Source: Prosapia bicincta (lineage: Eukaryota; Arthropoda; Insecta; Hemiptera; Cercopidae). From it: a stretch of DNA of 64,000 nucleotides. The DNA lies in assembly GCA_036971475.1 (NCBI GenBank), contig JBAIZL010000063.1, positions 1,030,290 to 1,094,289 of the forward strand, given 5' to 3'. This document shows positions 12,955 through 23,948 of this stretch, piece by piece. The position numbers were made by a program, and so were the translations under genes. Every line of letters begins with the position of its first letter. The first letter of the stretch is position 1. Under the pieces are notes generated by a model. That model searched no databases and was not told where the DNA came from. It saw only the letters and a list, made by a program, of their open reading frames with translations.

Positions 12955-13425
12955 ATTTACCATTTATTCAATTCATTATTTTATTCCAAACTCCCCTTAC
13001 ATATATCTTGTTCAAATTTTCAATCATTAATCAAACTCTTTTTATTCATCCAATCAAGTTTAATTACATTTATCAACTTCTAGCGGATGATACGTGATGT
13101 AATAAAGTTTTTTAAAAAAATTAACTTATGAATTAAATTAAAATAATATTTTAGTTTTATACGGGAGGAAAACTTTTAATATTGAAGGCAAGGTACACAA
13201 AATAGTTAATTCGTCTCATTTTGCTTAACATAAGTGATAACATATGATTTCACAAAACATCTGATTTTATAATATAGGTTATGTGGTAGAATATTTGTGT
13301 TAATGCAAGAGTTATGTCACTTTAATAATAGTAACAGTAAATATTTAATAAAAAGTAGCTAACATACATTTTGTTTTGTTAACCTAAATATGAATTGACT
13401 AAATTTTTCGTTAGGTTATTTTTTT
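12955..13425 (+). repeat. Family E dispersed repeat
   Basis: Diagnostic strings in the same order as in other copies: ATATATCTTGTTCAAATTTT, then a TTTATTCATCCAATC-like motif, a GATGATACGTGATGT motif, an expression-less purine tract GGGAGGAAAACTTTT, then GATTTTATAATATAGGTTAT with TGTGGTAGAA, and finally a CCTAAATATGAATTGACT end. The CAGCTG arms have decayed in this copy. Confidence 0.75.
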
Positions 13426-14021
13426 GTCGTCTTCTACAAAGCGCTATCAGTGTGCATCTTTAATGTATCCTATTAAGCGAAATTCATCTGTAATGCATTT
13501 TTAAAAAGAAACATTTTCAATATTCTATTTGTCATTTAAAATAATACTTTTATGTAACAGCATACATGTAATACGTAAGGGTTTGCAGCTGCACGTGACA
13601 GGGATATAAATATTTCTGCTCGACATGTTTCACACTTTGAAACTTCAGCACGTATACAAGGACAATAGCGAGCAAAATGTTTAAAGCTCCCTTTCAGAAT
13701 AAATCTTTCTGCTTGAACTGATTAAATGGAATTCCATTACTAATATAATGTTGATCAACTCATGGTTTATGATAATCTAAATATTTAAAAGACAAGGTAG
13801 GGGAAGGTATACAAAAGGGTAGACACTTTTCATCACCAAGAATTTTATTTAATGTATTTCATTTATAAAGAATTATCTTGACGTTACATTGATTTTAGGA
13901 CATCATTTATTTATAAAATATATAATAAAAAATGTTTTCAAGAATAAAACATTCGAACGACCATTTTCCTTTTGAATATATTTTCAAACTACCAAATTAA
14001 AGTGTGTCATTTCTTTTCTTC

Positions 14022-14051
14022 TGTCTCTCTCTTTGTCTCTCTCTCTCTCTC

Positions 14052-14094
<43 letters not shown>
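14022..14094. repeat. Compound (CT)n(TA)n microsatellite
   Basis: A CT tract of about 30 bp, then ACA and a TA tract of about 40 bp. Confidence 0.95.
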
Positions 14095-14096
<2 letters not shown>

Positions 14097-14574
14097 TCTA
14101 TACATATAAAGACATAGACGTAAATATTACTCCTATTGAATCTCGGTTATCTTGGATTTGATAGCTATTTATTGGTAATATTTTATAAAATGGCACTTTG
14201 GGGCTGCTGGTCTTGGCGAGAGGCTGAGACTTAAGTGGGGGTGTAGTTGTTTGCAGGTCATTTTCGAAAATGATTGATTCATTATTATGTTACTTATTAA
14301 TACTTTTTTAGTGTACAGTATAAATAACAACTAATGTTCGTAGGGCGTTGACGGGAGCGTGGTAATAGGATTGTCTAAGGGAAGGCCTGATGTTTTATAG
14401 ACGACGAATATACAATTTCTGCTTAGGAGCAAAGTGGCAGCTTAAAGCATTTGACCTTAAAACAATATTTGGGCTTAAACACGAGTTGGTTTTTTGTTTT
14501 TCAGATTCAAACAAAGTACATTTATGAAATTTAATATAGATTCATACAATGTTATATTACAAAACCAGTCATAT

Positions 14575-17040
14575 AGATATAACAAAGTATATCGAACAAA
14601 CGACAATCCAGTTGACTATTGAGTCAAGTATATTTAGTTATTTCGTGGTTTCGGCAACTAATTTATTATAAATATAAAGCCTGCAACATAAAGTCCATAC
14701 ATTTAATGGTAAAGTGAGTAATGTGAGGAGGCAAAACATCAAGCCTTAAGAAAGTTCAAAGAACCTAGCTTAAAGAAAGCTCTTGGTAAAGTGTAATGGC
14801 TTTATGGTTTGCCTCCTCACAATACGCAAACAATTAGTATAATGACTTTATGTTTCATATAACTAAAGGCTTGGTAACGACAACAAATTTGTTGCCCTTA
14901 TCAAGCCTGCAACATAAAGTCCATACATTTAATGGTAAAGTGAGTAATGTGAGGAGGCAAAACATCAAGCCTTAAGAAAGTTCAAAGAACCTAGCTTAAA
15001 GAAAGCTCTTGGTAAAGTGTAATGGTTTTATGGTTTGCCTCCTCACAATACGCAAACAATAAGTATAATGACATTATGTTTCATATAACTAAACGCTTGG
15101 TAACGACAACAAATTTGTTGCCCTTATCAAGCCTGCAACATAAAGTCCATACATTTAATGTTAAAGTGTGTAATGTGAGGAGGCAAAACATCAAGCCTTA
15201 AGAAAGTTCAAAGAACCTAGCTTAAAGAAAGCTCTTGGTAAAGTGTAATGGCTTTATGGTTTGCCTCCTCACAATACGCAAACAATAAGTATAATGACAT
15301 TATGTTTCATATAACTAAAGGCTTGATAACGACAACAAATTTGTTGCCCTTATCAAGCCTGCAACATAAAGTCCATACATTTAATGTTAAAGTGTGTAAT
15401 GTGAGGAGGCAAAACATCAAGCCTTAAGAAAGTTCAAAGAACCTAGCTTAAAGAAAGCTCTTGGTAAAGTGTAATGGCTTTATGGTTTGCCTCCTCACAA
15501 TACGCAAACAATAAGTATAATGACATTATGTTTCATATAACTAAACGCTTGGTAACGACAACAAATTTGTTGCCCTTATCAAGCCTGCAACATAAAGTCC
15601 ATACATTTAATGTTAAAGTGTGTAATGTGAGGAGGCAAAACATCAAGCCTTAAGAAAGTTCAAAGAACCTAGCTTAAAGAAAGCTCTTGGTAAAGTGTAA
15701 TGGCTTTATGGTTTGCCTCCTCACAATACGCAAACAATTAGTATAATGACTTTATGTTTCATATAACTAAAGGCTTGATAACGACAACAAATTTGTTGCC
15801 CTTATCAAGCCTGCAACATAAAGTCCATACATTTAATGTTAAAGTGTGTAATGTGAGGAGGCAAAACATCAAGCCTTAAGAAAGTTCAAAGAACCTAGCT
15901 TAAAGAAAGCTCTTTTTAAAGTATAATGGCTTTATGGTTTGCCTCCTCACAATACGCAAACAATAAGTATAATGACTTTATGTTATATAACTAAAGGCTT
16001 GGTAACGACAGCAAATTTGTTGCCCTTATCAAGCCTGCAACATAAAGTCCATACATTTAATGTTAAAGTGAGTAATGTGAGGAGGCAAAACATCAAGATT
16101 AGGAAAGTTCAAAGAACCTAGCTTAAAGAAAGCTCTTGGTAAAGTGTAATGGCTTTATGGTTTGCCTCCTCACAATACGCAAACAATAAGTATAATGACA
16201 TTATGTTTCATATAACTAAAGGCTTGATAACGACATCAAATTTGTTGCCCTTATCAAGCCTGCAACATAAAGTCCATACATTTAATGTTAAAGTGTGTAA
16301 TGTGAGGAGGCAAAACATCAAGATTAGGAAAGTTCAAAGAACCTAGCTTAAAGAAAGCTCTTGGTAAAGTGTAATGGCTTTATGGTTTGCCTCCTCACAA
16401 TACGCAAACAATAAGTATAATGACATTATGTTTCATATAACTAAAGGTTTGATAACGACAACAAATTTGTTGCCCTTATCAAGCCTGCAACATAAAGTCC
16501 ATACATTTAATGTTAAAGTGTGTAATGTGAGGAGGCAAAACATCAAGCCTTAAGAAAGTTCAAAGAACCTAGCTTAAAGAAAGCTCTTGGTAAAGTGTAA
16601 TGGCTTTATGGTTTGCCTCCTCACAATACGCAAACAATAAGTATAATGACATTATGTTTCATATAACTAATGGCTTGATAACGACATCAAATTTGTTGCC
16701 CTTATCAAGCCTGCAACATAAAGTCCATACATTTAATGTTAAAGTGTGTAATGTGAGGAGGCAAAACATCAAGATTAGGAAAGTTCAAAGAACCTAGCTT
16801 AAAGAAAGCTCTTGGTAAAGTGTAATGGCTTTATGGTTTGCCTCCTCACAATACGCAAACAATAAGTATAATGACATTATGTTTCATATAACTAAAGGCT
16901 TGATAACGACAACAAATTTGTTGCCAAATTTTCGCAATTAATAAGTATACTTCACTCGATATTCAAACGGCTTGTTGTTTGTTGAGTGATTATCTTGAGT
17001 TCAACTGAACAATAGCAAAGTATACTTTGTTGTTTACTAT
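14575..17040. mobile_element. Foldback-like frame enclosing a tandem array (inferred)
   Basis: The DNA just left of the array (about 14575-14660) and the reverse complement of the DNA just right of it (about 16925-17000) align at roughly two thirds identity. Shared strings include AACAAAC, ACAA, a GTATA motif and a final TTTCGGCAAC/TTTGGCAAC junction into the array. A CAAAGTATA string also occurs outside both. The tandem array therefore sits inside a longer diverged inverted repeat, as in foldback-type or long-TIR elements. No transposase is present. Ends and target-site duplication are not resolved. Confidence 0.5.
14679..16925 (+). repeat. 226-bp palindromic satellite, 10 tandem units
   Basis: Units begin GCCTGCAACATAAAGTCC at 14679, 14905, 15131, 15357, 15583, 15809, 16033, 16258, 16483 and 16709, giving a period of 224-226 bp. 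Identity between units is very high, with a few recurring variants such as CTTGGTAACG/CTTGATAACG and CCTTAAG/ATTAGG. Each unit contains two dyads. One pairs AACATAAAGTC...GTGAGGAGGCAAA with TTTGCCTCCTCAC...GACTTTATGTT. The other pairs AGGCTTGATAA with TTATCAAGCCT around the core GCAACAAATTTGTTGC. Short open frames over the array (15939-16797) are products of the repeat, not genes. Confidence 0.97.
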
Positions 17041-18940
17041 CACTAGCTCCGTGTACAATTCACATTTTATTGCGGATATTACATAATGCATTTTAAAATA
17101 CGTTTCAACAAATAGACAATAATCCTATAGTAATGCCCGAGGAAAATTGCATAAATTGATCAACAATATAAAATTCTGGCTATACACAGCACTATGTACA
17201 CAAGTGGTCCCAGCACTTGTTTATCTCAGACCTGCCATGAAGTAAAGTTTTGTTCTGGAGGCGCCCCTACAAAAGGTTGGACGCTAGTATACGTGTACTA
17301 AAGTTTAAGGTTATTTATTATCAATTAATTTTCCCCACTACTGTACTTAATGCACTAGAAGCCCATACCAATATATTTTGTAGATAATATTTTAAAACTC
17401 AAAAATTAGGCAGTAGACAAATCTTTTAACCCTGACCTAGGTAGTGGACATAAGTTACACGATAATATTGCAGTGTTGTTAAACAAATATATTCACTGAA
17501 TGAAACAATAAAAACATAAGTATTGAATAAGGTAGCCGCTCTTTACACTAAAACGTATATATTTTTGCTACTATGCTGTTATCTAATTCGTCGTATACTA
17601 CCACAAAGTGTGATTATTTACCTACAGTTGTAATTTTCAACCCTGATTACGCCGCGGCGGCCCTGACAAGATTTGAGGCAACCTAGGTGGGCCCTAGTGA
17701 GATTTTAGAAAGCCCTGAATAGTATTTTAGAATATAACAGTAGTAGAATGTTTCCTATCGAAAGGTCTTTCGGATACTAACTCTAAAGGACTATATTTTA
17801 CAGATATTGTTTAAGTATTTAGGAAGAGGTTTGCTTTTAGTTTTAAAATACTAAAATTCGATAGGAGGTTCCCATGGCATATCTGAGCATGGCATATCTG
17901 AGCATATCTCATAGTGGTTCTATAACATATCTGGCCATGAAATATGTCATGGGGCACTCCATGACATATCTCATGGAGGTATCCATGTTATAACTAAGGA
18001 CTCCCTTCATCTTATGAAACGTTGTGCCTCATATTTTTCGGCTAAAAAAAATTCCTTTACGTTTAATATGCCTCATGTTTACCATATGTTTCGTTGTTAA
18101 GGAATACCTCTGTCACTTTAAAACAGGCAGCCATTGGTAATTGCTTCTAAGAAGTTTCACCACATGGGTAATGTACAACCCAGTTTGCCGAAACCAGCAG
18201 CTATGATGTTATAAGCAAAGTAATACTACAGAAATGTATACGAACTTATACGAAAAGAAATTTATCTTGTTTATATCCCTGTGCTGTGGAAATTTTTCCG
18301 CCATCAACAAAACCCTTATTTACTCTTACTCAGCCAATAGTTGTCCGTGACAACTCCGACAATGAACATCGGGTCGCCCAGTAGACCCTTACCCGTCTTT
18401 GCAAAATCACATCATTAATACATTTATCCACATATTAAAAAAATATGCACATGACCAGATGTTTAGCCTTACCGCCACCTTCTAAGCAGAAGGTTCGGAC
18501 GAATAGCAAAGCTCTAACTCTAACTTTCTGGGTTAGTAAGGCGTTTACAATCTTTATGTTACTGAATCCTAAGAAAAGTAATACTTGCACTAGACGAATC
18601 TTCTTCATTGGTAATTATTTGTGTGTAATTACGGCAGTTTTATATGAAGAGTATTTTTAGATATTTAGGTGTTAAAATGAATGGAGAGTCATAAGTGGGA
18701 AGAGATCACCCCCCCCCTTCTTTACATCCAAATGCACTCCTATTACGTCATAACATTACTAAAACAAACGAAATCTAATGCGATAAGGCTTCTGCAAGCG
18801 TAAATTGTACTACAGTACATTTCTGATATTCATTGCTGAAACATCAAGTCTAAGTCTAGTAGAATTCCTGTTTGTGTTGTCTGTAAACCGTGGGTGATTA
18901 AATGTTTTCAAATTTATCTCGCTTGTGTCACATAGGTTAA
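17041..18940. other. No recognised gene; short local repeats
   Basis: At 17870-17995 short motifs recur in direct and inverted form (CATGGCATATCTGAGCAT; CATGACATATCTCATGG). A GC-rich patch lies at 17645-17700. The open frame 18445-18660 gives no recognisable protein. Confidence 0.5.
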
Positions 18941-19044
18941 AGTACCTTACATAGTATTGTTTACTGTTAATTTGTTCTTTTGCAAGTTACTTTCTTGCAT
19001 TGAAACTTTCAATAGTAGTGATGTAATGGAATGAAGAAGATTTA

Positions 19045-20720
19045 ATTCAACGGCAAAGATAACGAGAACCAAGTAGCTTTCATCAAAGAGATGGAAACGA
19101 TATTTGAAAAAGTAGAGCCGATGCTGGAGGAGGGGTCCCAGCTGAAAATGGGCGTCGGAACTTTGAGAGGGACGGCTGAAGCCTGGTGGAAGGCCATCCG
19201 ACAGGCGGAAGACTGATACGAGAAGTTTAAGACCAAGTCGGGTGGTACTGGGGCTTCGCGGCTCAAGAGAAGATCCGACGGCAGCTGGATACGGGAGAGT
19301 ACTACGAGATGGGACCGTACAGCATTTCCAAGTACTTCGTGACAATGGTAAACAAGGTGACAAAACTTGTATCCACCAATACCGGAACCACCTTACCAGT
19401 GTATGGTATCTAGTGAACAAGATGACATATCACGAGAGGGAAGTCCATAATTCTAGCCTTGGGATTCATAGGGAATCGGTGGCGAATGCCATCGATTTTC
19501 TAAATGGAGTACGGAAAGAAATTGGGAATAGAGGACCAAATGGAAGGGACGTACCTCAGAGGTACAAACATAGGCCTATACAACATTCAAGACCTACCCC
19601 TCTCAAGCAATGCTATGGTGATCCTAGAAATACCAAGGATACCAAATACCCTAAAAACCCTTCTCCTGCACCAAAGAATCCAAACCTAGGCCCAAAACAC
19701 GTGCCAGAGGGGTCTCGTGTTTAAGGGAAGAAAAAATACGGAAAAGAAAAGGATTGGAAAACGTAACAGAGACCCATAAAATGAAAATAGTAAGAAGAAA
19801 AGAAAATAGCACAGAAAAGCAAAAGGGAAAGAGTAAAAGGAGGGAAGGTAGAGAAAAACAAGCCCGTCCTGAAGGGCCAAGTGGGTCTCCTGAGATACCA
19901 GATGGTTATCAAGGGAATACACAAGGCCAAGGAAAGATATCGACAAGGTGGAATTAATTGGTGGAAGCTAAGGAAAGGAGCTAGCGTCGGCTGACCATCA
20001 GGCGGACGTCATCAACCCTATCGAGGACCGGGAGGTGCCGAGTCTCGAGGGGTGATTGGGCCATGGATCTTAAACTGCGAATGAAGTAAACGCAGAGCTG
20101 GCTAGCGAGAACAAAGGAGAAGAGTCACAAAAGAAGGAAATATAGGCAAAAGAAGTAGAAATGTATAGAGAAAGAGTTGGAGGTAGTTTTAAGGAGAATA
20201 AGGGAAAAGTAGAAAATGTAGAAAGCGTAAAAGAGAGAGAATTTTTAGGAAAAGTAGAAAATGGAGGAAATGATAGTAGAGTAGTAGAGGAAATATTAGA
20301 GGAAGAGGGTAGAAGGAGGGAAGTAACTCAAAAAGCGGGAGTAGGAACCGAAGGCGATGCAGTCATGAAAGTGCCTAAAGGGTGCAGTAAGGGAAGTAAA
20401 AACAAAGGATCATGTTAGGGGCTAAGCCAAAAACGGCTGAAAATCAGCAAAGTAATACACTAAATGTTCCGTACAAGGAGCTGGAATCCCGGAAAGAAAC
20501 TGAAATACAAACAAGCCGAGAGGGGACGAAACCCGAAACAAGGGAAGAGACAGGGAGGAAAATGTAAGACAACAAGATGAGACAAGGAGAAAGGGGCCAA
20601 AATATAAAATCCTTAAAAGGATGGGAATGGCGGACTGGAAGAGCCGACTTAATCGTATAAAGGAGAAAAGGATAACATCAGTTCCACGAATAGGCTCAAG
20701 ACATAGAAGCAAATAGAAAA
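19045..20720 (+). pseudogene. LTR-retrotransposon gag remnant
   Basis: From 19048 the frame reads FNGKDNENQVAFIKEMETIF, followed by LRGTAEAWWKAIRQ and, after a stop and a frame change, EKIRRQLDTGEYYEMG and ISKYFVTMVNKV, then VNKMTYHEREVHNS. These match the capsid-like gag layout of insect LTR retrotransposons (FxG...F..., L.G.A..WW, YW-like, IRRQLDTGEY). The downstream frames (19242-19724, 19754-19957, 20161-20418) are rich in Lys, Glu, Asn and Gly, like a gag linker. An EVNAELASE string near 20085 might be a protease trace, but this is weak. Base composition is clearly more GC-rich than the surroundings, which helps mark the insertion. No LTRs were found for it. Confidence 0.75.
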
Positions 20721-20979
20721 AAAATTGTTAATACAATAAGTTTAAATATAGGGATTCTAATATAAATGTGCATTGGCCAGAGAACCAGAAAAAATCAATA
20801 CAGGCAGGGCCGTATAGGGAACAGCTGTAAGCTAAGAATGCGTAAGATGCATACGAATTCATAAGGATAGATGGAAAAGTCCATGGTAAAGGCAATGCAT
20901 ATTTATATCAGAACGTAGAGTAGATAAGTTGTTAACTTTAGGAATATAAAATATCAGAAACAGTTGGGGTGAGACAAAC

Positions 20980-22892
20980 ATGGCGGCTGCTATTCAGGGA
21001 GTTTTGCTCGGAACTATGGGCTTTAAAAGAGCAGCAATGTCACATGGAGTCCCAAAAACAACACTGGAGAGAATGGTAAAAAAAGCTAGTACGAATAATT
21101 TAACCCCAGAATTTGCAGCAGTAAAAAACTGGGCAGATATGAGAGAGTTTTCAGTGCTGAACAAGAAAAAGAGCTTGTTGACTATTTTTTGGATCTGGAA
21201 GGAAGGTTATTTGGTATAACTCTAACAGATTTGCACATGCTAGGATTTGGGTTAATCGAGAAAAACAACATTAAGCATAGTTTTAACAGAGAAAAAAAGA
21301 TGGCTGGAAAATGTTTGTTGCATTCGTTTTTTCCCAGACAAAAATAACTTACCCTAAGAAATACAGAACCTACCAGTATGGCCCGAGCAAAAGTGTTTAA
21401 CCGCCCGCTGTCAAAAAGTTGTTTGATCTCTTGGGTTCCCTCATTCAAAAACATAAATTTTGTCCCAATAATATCCATAATGTAGATGAAACAGGGATAC
21501 TAACTGTACCTAACAAGCTTTCGAAGGTTTTAAGTTTACGAGGCAAAAAGCAAGTGGGTAGTATATCTTGCTGCTGAGCGAGGAGCCTTAGTTACAGTTT
21601 AAAATTGCATTAGTGCCGCTGGGGTTTGTGTCCCTCCTATGTTTGTATTTCCAAGAGTGAAGGAAGATCCAAGACTCTTGGATGATGCTTTCCCTTGCTC
21701 GTTTGCAGTGTATCACAAGACCGGTTTGATCAACATGGATAACTTCCTTGTTAGGTTTAAGAAACTCGTTACATTTTCAAACCCTACTCCTGAACTTATA
21801 AATTTGGCAAGGAAAATAATGTAATCATTCTTACTTTCCCTCCACAAACAAGTCATCTCCTTCAACCCCTAGATGTCAGTTGTATCTCTCCACTTAGCAC
21901 ATATTACGAACAAGAAGTTCGGAAATGGCTATTCAATCATCCAGGTAAGTGCGTTACAACATACGAGGTTGGAAAACTATTTAACGCAGCTTTTTCAAGT
22001 GCAGCTACTGTGGAAACTGCCGTGAAAGGGTTCAGTAAATCTGGTATAAGTCCTTACAACTATGATGTCTTCCTAGAACACTTGATTGCGCCCTCTCTCA
22101 CCACAGATCACCAAATACCTGGAGATCTGACCAGCAATGATTGGTAACAAAGTGAAGCAAATTCATACAATGCGTCATTGAACGACCCAGAGATATTGCC
22201 CTCCCAGACAGAAGAAACTCCAAGAACCACCGCACCATGAACTTCGAACTGAAATTAACACAAGCGTAAGGCTAGACCAACCTGAACCCTCGTCAGGGTA
22301 CAAAAGCTTAGGCATCAGTCACTATCGACCTACACTGCCATTTTCGATTTCACCCACGATTGTTCTGCCTGTTCCTTAATTTCAAAGACCTCGCCCTGAA
22401 AACAAACTTGACAGACGAAAGGGGAAAACTGTTGTGATAAAATAATCTTCATATAAAATTGAATTAGAACAAGATGAAAAGGAGAGAAAAAAAAGAAAAA
22501 AACTGAAACTCAATGGAAAGGCGGCTAAGAAATCCCTGTTCAAAATTCCAAAAGCCAGAGCTTTTAAAAACAAAATGGCAGTAATAAAAAAATATGAGAT
22601 CCTAGTCCCAGTCAAACCTGGAACTGCAAAAACGGAAACAGTAACACCTAACCTGGATAGTAAAAGCCAAAATGAAAAGATTTCTAAAAAACTTTTAGGT
22701 AGTAAGGAATTTGTGTCTTCCTCATCTAAAGACGAAACTGTAGGGGAAGAAAGCTACATTTTTTGTAATGCTTTATACGTTGACTCTAAGGGTAGTGAAG
22801 GTTAGATTCAATGTACTGGCTGCCATGTTTGGGCTCACGAAGCATGTTCTAAGGCAGAAGAGGACGACGATAAATTTTTGTGCTTATTTTAA
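20980..22892 (+). pseudogene. Pogo-type (DDE_1) transposase with PHD-like C-terminus, inactivated
   Basis: Start ATG at 20980. An N-terminal helix-turn-helix (GFKRAAMSHGVPKTTLERMV) is followed, after a frame change near 21165, by ELVDYFLDLEGRLFG. NIHNVDETGILTVP (near 21475) carries the first catalytic Asp, and AAGVCVPPMFVFPR comes from the central core. Most of the second-Asp block is missing: the sequence jumps from NMDNFLVRFKKLV to FSNPTPELINLARK. ILTFPPQTSHLLQPLDVSC then carries the third Asp. The C-terminus has a Lys-rich linker and a Cys/His cluster (FCNALYVDSKGSEG, stop, IQCTGCHVWAHEAC, FLCLF), matching the PHD-finger-like end of many insect pogo/Jerky-type transposases. Stops and frameshifts inactivate it. 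It lies directly downstream of the gag remnant. Confidence 0.88.
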
Positions 22893-22966
22893 TTATGAAG
22901 TTTAAAGAGAACATTAGTGATTGATTTTCAATTAACTATGTTTTTAAAGTTTAATGGAAATCACCC

Positions 22967-23007
22967 TATCCCGTTTTTGTCTAACCTAGGTTAGATATAA
23001 CGGGATA
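22967..23007. repeat. 41-bp palindrome after pogo-type transposase
   Basis: TATCCCGTT at 22967 pairs with AACGGGATA ending at 23007. Between them sits the perfect 16-bp palindrome TCTAACCTAGGTTAGA (22980-22995). It lies 75 bp after the transposase stop and could be part of the element's 3' end. I cannot pair it with a left terminus. Confidence 0.7.
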
Positions 23008-23139
23008 TGTAGAGTTTTCATAAATGTTTTTTTCACTATGTTACAGTAATTAAAATATAACAATAAACATTAGTTGTCAATTGGAATAAATTGTAATATG
23101 CAACAAATATTTGCATTTTTATTTAACAAATTTTGGTAA

Positions 23140-23440
23140 GTAAATACGAAAAAAGTAAATGGTCTCCTGTTTTGTCCAACTCTCTCCTACTGGATGACAC
23201 CTGATGTTTATACAGTTTTTTCAATTTATAAATAAAATTAGTAACTAGTTTTATAAGGGAAAAACAATTTCCACAAAAGGGGCAAGGTGTGCAAAATAGC
23301 TATTTTAACATAACTTATATTTTATGAAACAGCTAATTTTGTTATAGGTTATGTGGTAGAACAGTTGAGTTAACGGGTAGATTGTGTTACTTTATTTATG
23401 TAATTATTAATCCAAAGTGCCCAAATAAAACTTTTTAGAT
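23140..23440 (+). repeat. Family E dispersed repeat
   Basis: Contains the family motifs GGATGACACCTGATGTT, GGGAAAAACAATTTC, GAAACAGCTAATTTTGTTAT, AGGTTATGTGGTAGAACAG and GTGTTACTTTATTTATG in the usual order. It is partly decayed. Confidence 0.75.
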
Positions 23441-23696
23441 TAATATCTAAGTATTGAAATTACCATTAGAAATCAATATAATTTAGTTTCAATTTATGGT
23501 CTGGAAATAAAACCTTAAAGCAAGTTTTAATTCTTTAATAAATAACATTTTCCAAATATCATTTATTGACTACAGATTTAATACAATACATACAGGTAAT
23601 AAAAACAATAAAATTTTCAGTCCTAAAAATCAGTCCCTACATAGTAGGCCTACGTAATATATTTGTGCAATATACACTTAATACACATATATACTT

Positions 23697-23785
<89 letters not shown>
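23697..23785. repeat. Compound (AC)n(AT)n microsatellite
   Basis: AC to about 23720, then AT to the left arm of the hairpin at 23783. Confidence 0.97.
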
Positions 23786-23788
<3 letters not shown>

Positions 23789-23867
23789 AACAAACGTCAA
23801 AATACAAATACAAGAATTATATTTGAATTTACAATCTTGTATTTGTATTTTGACGTTTGTTCTTTAT
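23783..23867. repeat. Perfect inverted repeat, 33-bp arms, 19-bp loop
   Basis: The left arm 23783-23815 (starting ATAAAGAACAAACGTC) is the exact reverse complement of the right arm 23835-23867 (ending GACGTTTGTTCTTTAT). The loop 23816-23834 is AT-rich. A TA tract directly abuts the left arm, and a second lies 30 bp beyond the right arm. It could be a MITE-like hairpin or a recent palindrome made by repair. It carries no coding content. Confidence 0.95.
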
Positions 23868-23892
23868 TAATACACAAGAAAACATATTGCGA

Positions 23893-23896
<4 letters not shown>

Positions 23897-23943
<47 letters not shown>
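23897..23943. repeat. (TA)n microsatellite
   Basis: About 23 TA units, on the far side of the hairpin from the 23721-23785 tract. Confidence 0.97.

Positions 23944-23948
<5 letters not shown>

Noticed and set aside
15939..16797. Three similar 60-65 residue open frames in the 226-bp array
   Set aside because: They follow exactly from repetition of the satellite unit. Most units break the frame, and the sequence is dominated by palindromes rather than codon structure.
14679..16925. A CRISPR-like array
   Set aside because: The repeats are contiguous 226-bp units without unique spacers, and the genome is clearly eukaryotic.
18947..19420. Minus-strand 157-residue frame, the longest open frame in the window
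   Set aside because: It is antisense to clear gag motifs (LRGTAEAWW, IRRQLDTGEY) on the plus strand.
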